A stretch of DNA of 6,944 bases from Flavobacteriaceae bacterium (GTDB lineage: Bacteria > Bacteroidota > Bacteroidia > Flavobacteriales > Flavobacteriaceae), in NCBI GenBank assembly GCA_015493405.1, contig WGDF01000136.1, positions 1 through 6,944 of the forward strand, written 5' to 3'. Below are positions 1 to 5,759 of this stretch, piece after piece. The notes below the pieces were generated by a model. That model did not search any database and was not told the DNA's origin. It worked only from the letters and a program-made list of their open reading frames with translations. Each line of letters starts with the position of its first letter. Position 1 is the first letter of the stretch. Both the position numbers and the translations under genes were made by a program.

Positions 1-1109
1 AAATTAACGAGAATAAATTTTACAGTGTCGGAACTATTTTGGAAGACACTTACAAATTGAAAAAATGGCGTATCACCAAAGGGGTTTCGGTAGATTATTC
101 ACCCAATTCGTACTATGCCAAATATATCCGTATTCATAAAACCGATGATGCTATTTATGATTCTTATCAGGAAACCGATTCGTTAAAAACCGATTATAAA
201 GTCAATTTGCTGAATATCGGTGTATATGCCAATATCGCCTATAAAGTTAGTCCGGCTTTAAAACTGTTAGCATCGGCACGCTTGGATAATATCAACTACG
301 ATTACAAGAATAATTTGGGTAGCGCTGCTTTTTCGGGCGCCCCCGATTCCAATAATTTTTTCAATGCGTTTACCCCAAAATTCGGGGCGGTTTACCAAGT
401 AAACAACGATTTGAGTTTTTATGTCAATTATAGCAAGGGCTTCCGTCCGCCGGAAGTCGGTGAATTGTATCGCGGCGTTAAAGTGCCGGTGTTAGAGCCG
501 GTTTATTATGACAATTATGAAGGCGGCTCTTGGATTAGTTTGTTTGACAAAAAGCTGATTTTGGACTTGTCTTACTACGTCTTAAAAGCCGAAAACGAAA
601 TCATTTCGGTCAAATTGGATGATGGTTCACGGGTCAATCAAAATGTGGCACAAACCACGCACAAAGGTTTTGAATTTGGCGTGCAATATTTTGCTACCAA
701 AGAATTATCACTTAAAGTTGATGGTGCCGTCAGCACACACAAATTTGATGTTTACACGCCCAAAGGACACGATTATTCGGGTAACGAAATGCCCGGGGCG
801 CCCAAATTGATAATGAGTTCCGAATTGAAATACCATCCGTCGTTCTTAAAAGGCGCTTATGCCGGTTTGGAATGGTTTCACGTCGATCCGTATTATATGG
901 ACGAAGCCAATACCAAAAAATATGAAGGATACGATGTGTTCAACTTACGAATGGGTAAGCAGTTTAAACAATTTAAAGTTTGGTTAAACGTCTTGAATTT
1001 AACTGATAAACTTTATGCCACCAGTGCGAGTAAATCCGCATGGGGAACTTCTTATCGTCCGGGTGAAAAACGCTCGTTCAATTTAGGTGTTTCTTACAGT
1101 TTTAAATAA
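1..1109 (+). CDS. TonB-dependent outer-membrane receptor, C-terminal part (5' truncated by window)
   Basis: The reading frame is open from base 3 to the TAA at 1107-1109 (368 residues) with no stop upstream, so the gene starts outside the window; the TTG at 39 is an internal codon. What remains is beta-barrel, with alternating aromatic strands and loops. Typical receptor signatures are visible: FYVNYSKGFRPPEVGELYRG about 40% in, KAENEII and THKGFEFGVQYF strand pairs, then a C-terminal VWLNVLNLTDKLYAT followed by YRPGEKRSFNLGVSYSFK. The final strand ends in an aromatic followed by one Lys, close to the usual BAM recognition end. The plug domain and TonB box are not in view. Family knowledge: such receptors import iron complexes, cobalamin, other metals or glycans using TonB energy. 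The barrel alone does not tell me the substrate. It lies 64 bases upstream of a co-directional lipoprotein gene, probably its partner. Confidence 0.93.
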   Translation, partial: INENKFYSVGTILEDTYKLKKWRITKGVSVDYSPNSYYAKYIRIHKTDDAIYDSYQETDSLKTDYKVNLLNIGVYANIAYKVSPALKLLASARLDNINYDYKNNLGSAAFSGAPDSNNFFNAFTPKFGAVYQVNNDLSFYVNYSKGFRPPEVGELYRGVKVPVLEPVYYDNYEGGSWISLFDKKLILDLSYYVLKAENEIISVKLDDGSRVNQNVAQTTHKGFEFGVQYFATKELSLKVDGAVSTHKFDVYTPKGHDYSGNEMPGAPKLIMSSELKYHPSFLKGAYAGLEWFHVDPYYMDEANTKKYEGYDVFNLRMGKQFKQFKVWLNVLNLTDKLYATSASKSAWGTSYRPGEKRSFNLGVSYSFK

Positions 1110-1124
1110 ATATTCAGACCTATT

Positions 1125-1157
1125 AGACCTGGTAGGTTTTGAAAACCTGCTAGGTCT
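1125..1157 (+). repeat. 33-base intergenic palindrome (REP-like hairpin)
   Basis: Arms AGACCT-GGT-AGGTTTT and AAAACCT-GCT-AGGTCT flank a single central G. As + strand RNA every arm position can pair: the two non-Watson-Crick positions are G-U wobbles (1131 with 1151, 1133 with 1149). On the other strand the same positions would be A-C mismatches. An extra AGACCT copy lies at 1116-1121, nine bases before the left arm. Only three T follow, so it is a poor intrinsic terminator. I recall similar AGGTTTT/AAAACCT palindromes scattered between genes in Bacteroidota genomes, but cannot count copies here. It separates the receptor and lipoprotein genes and may stabilise or process their joint mRNA (inference). 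Confidence 0.75.
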
Positions 1158-1173
1158 TTAAAAATTTAGTTTT

Positions 1174-2436
1174 ATGAAAAAATTAATCCCATTATTAGCT
1201 TTTTTCGTCGTTTTGCAATCCTGTCAAAATGCGCAACCGGTTCCATCAAAAAATAATCGCAAGCATAAAAAAGACAGCGTTTTTGTTTTATCAGACCCTA
1301 ATGTCAATTCGGAAGCGGCTTATCTTTTTAACAACGGCGACAAAATCATTTTGAATTGGACGCAAAGGGCGGAACACGATAAAAAAGACAATCTTTTAAA
1401 ATTTGCTATTTTTAATTCCGAAACCGGCAAATTTGACAGTATTATCACGGTGCCACCATCAAAAGGTTTGCAAGACCATCTGGAAACCATGGCAAAAGTC
1501 GGGATGAAAAAAGATGGCACCATTATGTCAGTTTATCGTAAAAAATTACCGACCGACCGTTCACGCTTTGGCGGTTTAGTGTATGATGCTACGTCAAAAG
1601 ATCAAGGCAAAACTTGGTCAAAAGAACAGCGCTTGGTTAAAGACACGACTTCTACCAGTCAATCATTTTATGATATTGCTTTGTTGCCTAATGGAAATAT
1701 GGGCTTGACTTGGTTGGATAGCCGCAGCAAACGGCGCGGTAAGACATTGTATTTTGCACAAACCGATGCAAATAATGTATTTAGCCAACAAAAACCGGTG
1801 GCATTTTCCACTTGCGAATGCTGCCGCACCGATTTGTATGTGGATTCGCGCGGGCAAATTCATATTGCTTACCGCAATTTGATAGAACCGGACGAACCCG
1901 GTTTCGATGGGCAAGGCTTTACGGAAATTCGTGATATGTATTACTTAAAGTCGGTTGATACCGCCAAAACATTTACACAACCTATTCCTATCAGTAGGGA
2001 CAATTGGCACGTCAATGGTTGTCCGCATACCGGACCGTCTTTGGCTTACAATGGTCAAAAGCTTGGCGCTATTTGGTTTACCGGAGCACATCAACAAGCC
2101 GGATTATATTTTACCACAAAAACGGACAATAAAGCTTTTTTACCTAGAAAAAGCATTTCCAAAGAAGGACAGCACCCGCAAATGATTGCTATGAATGATA
2201 AATTTTATGCCGTTTATGAATTGTATTATGAAAAAAACGGCAAGGGCTATTACAAAATCGTTTTAGATGTCATTCAACCCGACGGACAACATCGGATACA
2301 GGAAATCAGCGAGCCGTTGACCCAAAACAATCATCCGGTTTTAACGCAGTTGTCAAAAAATAAAATTTTGGTAGCTTGGACCAATACCGATACGCGACAT
2401 CCAAAGGTTGTTTATAAGGTAATCAAACTTGATTAA
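1174..2436 (+). CDS. Sialidase-like beta-propeller lipoprotein with CECC and GCPH motifs
   Basis: This is a 420-residue predicted lipoprotein. The signal MKKLIPLLAFFVVLQSC has a lipobox with Cys17 as the lipidated residue, followed by a Lys-rich linker (about 26-34). The body looks like a sialidase/BNR-type propeller. One good Asp-box is SKDQGKTW (141-148) and a decayed one is SVDTAKTF (260-267); LPNGNMGLTWLDSRSK has the same flavour. The Arg triad and RIP motif of true sialidases are not evident, so hydrolase activity is doubtful. Cys214, Cys216, Cys217 (CECCRTD) and Cys283/His285 (HVNGCPHTGP) are the only Cys in the mature part and stand out as a possible metal or disulfide site. It follows a TonB receptor gene by 64 bases, which suggests a surface or periplasmic partner that captures or senses the ligand. 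The start is fixed by the signal peptide. The gene ends before a bidirectional terminator. Confidence 0.85.
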   Translation: MKKLIPLLAFFVVLQSCQNAQPVPSKNNRKHKKDSVFVLSDPNVNSEAAYLFNNGDKIILNWTQRAEHDKKDNLLKFAIFNSETGKFDSIITVPPSKGLQDHLETMAKVGMKKDGTIMSVYRKKLPTDRSRFGGLVYDATSKDQGKTWSKEQRLVKDTTSTSQSFYDIALLPNGNMGLTWLDSRSKRRGKTLYFAQTDANNVFSQQKPVAFSTCECCRTDLYVDSRGQIHIAYRNLIEPDEPGFDGQGFTEIRDMYYLKSVDTAKTFTQPIPISRDNWHVNGCPHTGPSLAYNGQKLGAIWFTGAHQQAGLYFTTKTDNKAFLPRKSISKEGQHPQMIAMNDKFYAVYELYYEKNGKGYYKIVLDVIQPDGQHRIQEISEPLTQNNHPVLTQLSKNKILVAWTNTDTRHPKVVYKVIKLD

Positions 2437-2481
2437 AAGAATTGGGAATGAACATGGAAATTATTTTTCCCATACACCATA

Positions 2482-2510
2482 AAAAAAGCTGCAAAATTTG
2501 CAGCTTTTTT
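2482..2510. terminator. Bidirectional intrinsic terminator between convergent genes
   Basis: A perfect 14-base inverted repeat, AAAAAAGCTGCAAA and TTTGCAGCTTTTTT, has a one-base centre (2496); the GC core is GCTGC/GCAGC. It has a T-run on both strands. It lies 45 bases after the lipoprotein stop and 22 bases after the rplS stop, so it can end transcripts arriving from both sides. Confidence 0.9.
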
Positions 2511-2532
2511 ATTTAAAATCTTTAAAACCAAA

Positions 2533-2892
2533 TTAAGATTTGGTATTGCGTTTTTCTTTAATTCGTGCTTTTTTACCGCGTAAATTTCTGAAGTAAAAAA
2601 TGCGAGAACGACGCACTTTACCGCGTTTGTTAACTTCGATTTTTTGAAGTGTCGGCATGTTAATCGGAAAAATTCTTTCTACCGCTACATCATTTGAAAT
2701 TTTTCGAATGGTAAAAGTTTCAGTCGATCCGGCGCCACGTCGTTGAATAACAACACCTTTAAAGAACTGTGTTCTGGTTTTATTACCTTCTCTAATTTCG
2801 TAGTAAACCGTAATCGTATCACCGGCATTAAAAGCAGGCAAATCCTTTTTTTCAACTAATTCGTCTTGAACAAATTTGATTAAACTATCCAT
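2533..2892 (-). CDS. rplS: 50S ribosomal protein bL19
   Basis: The 119-residue protein is full length for bL19, which sits at the 30S-50S interface and contributes to an intersubunit bridge. Hallmarks are the N-terminal helix MDSLIKFVQDELV, the barrel segment FNAGDTITVYYEIREGNKTR and QFFKGVVIQRRGAGSTETFT. They are followed by the strongly conserved VERIFPINMPTLQKIEV, RRSRIFYFRNLRGKKARIKE and a basic tail. The start is chosen because bL19 proteins begin just before this helix and no upstream in-frame extension is needed. In many bacteria rplS follows rpsP-rimM-trmD; here the upstream neighbour on the same strand is a cytochrome b561 gene, 109 bases away, and rplS has its own promoter and leader. 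It ends at the shared bidirectional terminator. Confidence 0.97.
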   Translation of the reverse strand: MDSLIKFVQDELVEKKDLPAFNAGDTITVYYEIREGNKTRTQFFKGVVIQRRGAGSTETFTIRKISNDVAVERIFPINMPTLQKIEVNKRGKVRRSRIFYFRNLRGKKARIKEKRNTKS

Positions 2893-2905
2893 TATAATAT
2901 GATTT

Positions 2906-2927
2906 AATGTTAGTCCAAAGAAACATT
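2906..2927 (-). promoter_or_regulatory. Hairpin in the rplS mRNA leader
   Basis: In the - strand RNA, AATGTT and AACATT form a perfect 6-base-pair stem around a 10-base loop (UCUUUGGACU), ending 13 bases before the rplS ATG. Two mutually exclusive 5-base pairings lie further 5' in the leader (CGATT/AATCG and ATTCA/TGAAT). Ribosomal protein genes often have autoregulatory leaders, so this is a candidate, but the stem is AU-rich and could be chance. Confidence 0.35.
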
Positions 2928-2962
2928 CACGATTTTCGCCAGAGGTTTAATTGAATCGGGGG

Positions 2963-2993
2963 CAAAATTACAAAAAAATTTTAAGCCACCAAA
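2963..2993 (-). promoter_or_regulatory. rplS promoter (Bacteroidota -33/-7 type)
   Basis: Read on the - strand, TTTG (2990-2993) is followed after 19 bases by TAATTTTG (2963-2970). This matches the Bacteroidota TTTG / TAnnTTTG pattern with accepted spacing. The start of transcription would fall near 2956, giving a leader of about 64 bases before the rplS ATG, long for this group and consistent with leader regulation. Confidence 0.65.
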
Positions 2994-3001
2994 TCTATAC
3001 T

Positions 3002-3526
3002 TTAAAAAATTGACATTCTGCTCAATAAACTCTTACCGGTTTTTAATTTGTAGATAAAAACACCGGCGACATGAACTACAATTAAAGCGGCCAAAATAAA
3101 GACTGCTATTTGATGTAAAAGCAAAAGTCCGGCATCAAATTCAGCATCGGTAGGAAACGGGCCGCCTAAGTCATAAGTCAAAGCACCTGTTTGATAGACC
3201 ATAATAAAACCAATCAAAGGCGCAAGAATTAGAAAAATATATAACAAATAATGTACTGATACGACAAAAGCTTTATGAAAAGCACTATAATAGGTTATTT
3301 TAGGCGGCAATTGATCCGATTTAGTCAACCTGACATAAGCTCGAATTACGGTTAATATTAAGACCGTGACGCCCAAAATTGCATGCAACCGGAAACGGTT
3401 CATATTTGCAGCGTTAAACTCATAATCCTCTAAAGTTAAACCGATATAAAAAATAATCAGGATTAGAAAAAAGGTCAACCAATGGATAAAAATTAAGGAT
3501 TTGGGATATTTGGTCATATGCATCAT
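3002..3526 (-). CDS. Cytochrome b561 family membrane protein (CybB-like)
   Basis: The 174-residue protein has four hydrophobic helices (about 11-30, 47-66, 88-111, 134-158), the layout of bacterial cytochrome b561 (Ni-Fe hydrogenase b-type/CybB superfamily). Candidate haem-b axial histidines lie where the family has them: His15 (FIHW), His48 (RLHAILG), His138 (LLHQ) and His152 (VVHVAG); His92 is a further membrane His. Proteins of this family pass electrons within the inner membrane, in E. coli from quinol to superoxide. The partner here is unknown. The exact start is unsure, because Met1, Met2 and Met4 are all possible. It lies 60 bases downstream of the methyltransferase gene on the same strand and may be partly co-transcribed with it. 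Nothing nearby points to a dedicated redox pathway. Confidence 0.9.
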   Translation of the reverse strand: MMHMTKYPKSLIFIHWLTFFLILIIFYIGLTLEDYEFNAANMNRFRLHAILGVTVLILTVIRAYVRLTKSDQLPPKITYYSAFHKAFVVSVHYLLYIFLILAPLIGFIMVYQTGALTYDLGGPFPTDAEFDAGLLLLHQIAVFILAALIVVHVAGVFIYKLKTGKSLLSRMSIF

Positions 3527-3554
3527 AAATTAAATTTTAATTGGTTAATTTTTG

Positions 3555-3562
3555 TAAATATA
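3555..3562 (-). promoter_or_regulatory. Possible -7 element for the cytochrome b561 gene
   Basis: On the - strand TATATTTA matches TAnnTTTG except for the last base. A TTG lies 21 bases upstream, at the end of the methyltransferase gene. It is 28 bases before the ATG. The surrounding sequence is very AT-rich, so a chance match is quite possible. Confidence 0.3.
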
Positions 3563-3586
3563 AAAGAAATTTTCAAATAATTACAA

Positions 3587-4117
3587 TTAAAATCGAATAT
3601 TTTTAACGAATTCCCATAAAACAAGCCCCACGCTTACCGATATATTTAAAGAATGTTTGGTGCCAAATTGCGGAATTTCAATACAATAGTCTGAAAGATT
3701 AACGACATTTTGTTGCACGCCTTTAACCTCATTGCCAAAAATTAAAGCATAGGTTTCCGTTTTATCAATCTTGAAGTCTTGTAAAGACACCGCCCCTTCC
3801 ACTTGTTCTATGCTGATTGTTTTAACGCCATCATTTTTCAATTGCTCCAGAACGGAAATTGTAGAATCGGCATAAACCCAATCAACGGAGTCCGTAGCCC
3901 CCAAAGCAGTTTTGTGTATATCCTTGTGAGGTGGCCTGGCCGTAATGCCGCATAAATATATTTTTTGAATCAAAAAAGCATCGGCTGTTCTAAAAACCGA
4001 CCCGATATTATTCAGACTCCTAATATTGTCAAGAATGACAATCAATGGCGTTTTTTCAGCCTTTTTAAAACCGGTAACATCCAGTCTGTTTAACTCATTA
4101 TTTTTAAGTTTTCGCAT
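3587..4117 (-). CDS. TrmH/SpoU-family RNA 2'-O-ribose methyltransferase
   Basis: The 176-residue protein is the size of a stand-alone SPOUT catalytic domain, like TrmL, without the RNA-binding extension of RlmB or TrmH. All three family motifs are present. Motif 1 is SLNNIGSVFRTADAF (34-48) with catalytic Arg43 and Asn37. Motif 2 is ALIFGNEVKGV (124-134) with Glu130. Motif 3 is the C-terminal knot IPQFGTKHSLNISVSVGL (148-165) with Ser156 and Asn158, which bind S-adenosylmethionine. It therefore methylates a ribose in tRNA or rRNA; the target nucleotide cannot be read from sequence. Family members act as dimers in the cytoplasm. The gene is divergent from the porG-like operon, with a good -7 box in the gap. 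The ATG chosen is the only sensible one, just after that box. Confidence 0.93.
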   Translation of the reverse strand: MRKLKNNELNRLDVTGFKKAEKTPLIVILDNIRSLNNIGSVFRTADAFLIQKIYLCGITARPPHKDIHKTALGATDSVDWVYADSTISVLEQLKNDGVKTISIEQVEGAVSLQDFKIDKTETYALIFGNEVKGVQQNVVNLSDYCIEIPQFGTKHSLNISVSVGLVLWEFVKNIRF

Positions 4118-4138
4118 CTGTTAAAATAATTTGGTTTG

Positions 4139-4146
4139 CAAATTTA
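4139..4146 (-). promoter_or_regulatory. -7 promoter element for the TrmH-family gene
   Basis: On the - strand TAAATTTG is an exact TAnnTTTG match, 21 bases before the ATG at 4117. A clear -33 TTTG at the expected distance is not obvious. The leader would be only about 15 bases. Confidence 0.5.
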
Positions 4147-4244
4147 AACATTAAATTGGCAGTGGCGCGCTTGTTTTTTGTTTTAAATGCCGGAAGCCGT
4201 CCAATAAAGATGTTCAAAATACGTTATAAAATTAGTTTTATTAG

Positions 4245-4252
4245 TATATTTG
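4245..4252 (+). promoter_or_regulatory. -7 promoter element for the porG-uppS-bamA operon
   Basis: TATATTTG is an exact TAnnTTTG match 22 bases before the porG-like ATG. The -33 side is weak (GTTA near 4223-4226). It is one half of a divergent promoter region of 157 bases (4118-4274) that otherwise shows no gene or strong repeat. Confidence 0.55.
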
Positions 4253-4274
4253 CGAGTTTTAATTTTTAATTTAA

Positions 4275-4997
4275 ATGACAAAATTTAGATTCATTTTATT
4301 ATTTTTCCTGATTGGTTTACCTAAAATATATAGTCAAGCATATGAATTTGGCGCTATGTTTGGCGGTGGAAATTACATTGGAGATATTGGTAGAGAATAT
4401 TATTTTTACCCTAACAAAATAGGTGGTGGTATTGTTTTTAAACGCACCTTAAATCCTTGGATGTCTATGCGGCTCAATCTGAATTATTTTCAAATTGAAG
4501 CCAGGGATGCCGATGCCGAAAGTTTGGGACGACAAGCCAGAAATCTATCGGTTAATGGTCAAATCATTAATTTTTCTACCGGGATTGAATATAATTTCAT
4601 TCCCAGAAATCCTTTTATCCCTCTTAAAAGTCTGAAAAAATTAACGCCTTATTTATTTGTCGGCGTGGGCTTAAGTAATTATTCCGGCAAGTTGTATCAA
4701 ACCTCATCTAACCAAAATTATGGTTACGAATACAATGGTGCCAGCCTTAATATCCCTATGATTTTAGGTTTGAAATACAAATTCACACATCATTTTTTGA
4801 TCAGCTTAGAGACCGGGGCTTATTATCATTTTACCGACAATTTGGATGGAACTGGAGCATATTATAAAAATATGGATGCCCCTACCAAACAGCTTACCCC
4901 GACGACCAATACCAATTCCAACGATTGGTTTACCTTCTCTTCTATCGGTCTGATTTACACTTTTGGGGACTTGAACTGTTATTTTAATTTACGTTAA
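4275..4997 (+). CDS. porG: PorG/DUF6089-like outer-membrane beta-barrel protein (type IX secretion)
   Basis: The 240-residue protein has a signal peptide (MTKFRFILLFFLIGLPKIYS, cleavage about 20-22) and then only amphipathic beta strands, as in a small outer-membrane barrel. The N-terminal signature YEFGAMFGGGNYIGDIG (23-39) is what I recognise from DUF6089/PorG-like proteins. Later strands include NFSTGIEYNFI, PYLFVGVGLSNYSG, ILGLKYKF and a C-terminal FSSIGLIYTFG. In Porphyromonas gingivalis the homologue (PG0189, PorG) is associated with the PorK/PorN ring of the type IX secretion system and is encoded just before uppS and bamA, the same order as here. The stop is 12 bases before the uppS ATG, so they are co-transcribed. 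The name rests on this signature and synteny; function in this organism is inferred. Confidence 0.78.
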   Translation: MTKFRFILLFFLIGLPKIYSQAYEFGAMFGGGNYIGDIGREYYFYPNKIGGGIVFKRTLNPWMSMRLNLNYFQIEARDADAESLGRQARNLSVNGQIINFSTGIEYNFIPRNPFIPLKSLKKLTPYLFVGVGLSNYSGKLYQTSSNQNYGYEYNGASLNIPMILGLKYKFTHHFLISLETGAYYHFTDNLDGTGAYYKNMDAPTKQLTPTTNTNSNDWFTFSSIGLIYTFGDLNCYFNLR

Positions 4998-5009
4998 TCA
5001 CATAAGTAT

Positions 5010-5759
5010 ATGTCAGAAGCCGTAAGCTTAAAACCCGAACACCTCCCCCAACATGTAGCCATTATTATGGACGGGAATGGGCGATGGGCCAAAAAAAAAG
5101 GAAAAAAGCGCGTCTATGGTCACCACGAAGGTGTTAAAACCGTACGACAAATTGTTGAAAATTCAGTTGCTCTTAAAATAAAATACCTCAGTCTATATAC
5201 TTTTTCAACTGAAAATTGGAACCGGCCCAAAGAAGAAGTCGATGCCTTGATGAACTTGCTCGTTGAAACTCTAAACGAACAGATTGAAGACTTAATGCAA
5301 CAAAACATCAAACTTAACGCTGTTGGTGATTTGAGCAAATTGCCCGCTCATACTTTAAACACGCTGAAAGATGTACTTAAAAAAACGAATGCCAATACTG
5401 GCATGACTTTATCTATCGCCTTAAACTATGGTGGTAGAGATGAAATCGTCCAAATGGTTCAAACTATCGCAAAAAAAGTTAAAAATAATATAATTTTGCC
5501 CGAAAATATTGATGAAAATAAAATAAATTTGCACCTTTACAGCCATAATCTCCCCGATGTCGATTTTATGATAAGGACGGGAGGTGAAAAACGAATCAGT
5601 AATTTTCTATTATGGAAAATGGCCTATGCCGAATTATATTTTACCGATATCCTTTGGCCTGATTTTAACAAACAACACTATTATGAAGCTTTGGCTGATT
5701 ATCAAAAAAGAGAAAGAAGATTTGGAAAAACAAGTGAACAGATTAACCATGAAGCCTAG
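5010..5759 (+). CDS. uppS: Undecaprenyl diphosphate synthase (isoprenyl transferase)
   Basis: The 249-residue cis-prenyltransferase adds eight isopentenyl units to farnesyl diphosphate in the cytoplasm, making the C55 carrier lipid precursor for peptidoglycan and surface polysaccharides. Visible motifs are HVAIIMDGNGRWA (15-27) with catalytic Asp21, GHHEG with His38, LYTFSTENWNRP (62-73), and IRTGGEKRISNFLLW (188-202) with Arg189, Arg195 and Ser197 for diphosphate binding. AYAELYF follows, with Glu208 as the Mg ligand. All line up with the E. coli enzyme at a shift of five residues, so the protein is complete and likely active. A run of nine A at 5091-5099 encodes Lys28-30 in a basic stretch. 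It sits between the porG-like gene (12-base gap) and bamA (11-base overlap). Confidence 0.97.
   Translation: MSEAVSLKPEHLPQHVAIIMDGNGRWAKKKGKKRVYGHHEGVKTVRQIVENSVALKIKYLSLYTFSTENWNRPKEEVDALMNLLVETLNEQIEDLMQQNIKLNAVGDLSKLPAHTLNTLKDVLKKTNANTGMTLSIALNYGGRDEIVQMVQTIAKKVKNNIILPENIDENKINLHLYSHNLPDVDFMIRTGGEKRISNFLLWKMAYAELYFTDILWPDFNKQHYYEALADYQKRERRFGKTSEQINHEA

Noticed and set aside
619..810. Small + strand frame inside the receptor gene
   Set aside because: It overlaps a clear receptor coding frame, has no recognisable product and no start signals.
39..1109. TTG at 39 as the start of a 356-residue protein
   Set aside because: The frame is open upstream to base 3 and the product begins in mid-barrel of a TonB receptor, so the true start is left of the window.
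1125..1157. The 33-base palindrome as an intrinsic terminator
   Set aside because: Only three T follow the right arm and a co-directional gene starts 16 bases later, so it fits an intergenic repeat better.
1320..1914. Two - strand frames (1320-1523 and 1663-1914) opposite the lipoprotein gene
   Set aside because: Both are antisense shadows of a convincing coding sequence, with no promoter or family resemblance.
1955..2185. 76-codon + strand frame inside the lipoprotein gene
   Set aside because: It is an out-of-frame overlap of a gene with intact protein motifs on either side.
1174..2436. Calling the lipoprotein a true sialidase
   Set aside because: Asp-boxes only indicate a propeller fold; the catalytic Arg triad and RIP motif are not apparent.
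5091..5099. Nine-A run near the start of uppS as a phase-variable or programmed frameshift site
   Set aside because: The frame is intact, the run encodes lysines in an AT-rich genome, and phase variation of an essential gene is unlikely.
5120..5338. 72-codon - strand frame opposite uppS
   Set aside because: It lies entirely within uppS, whose motifs are all intact.
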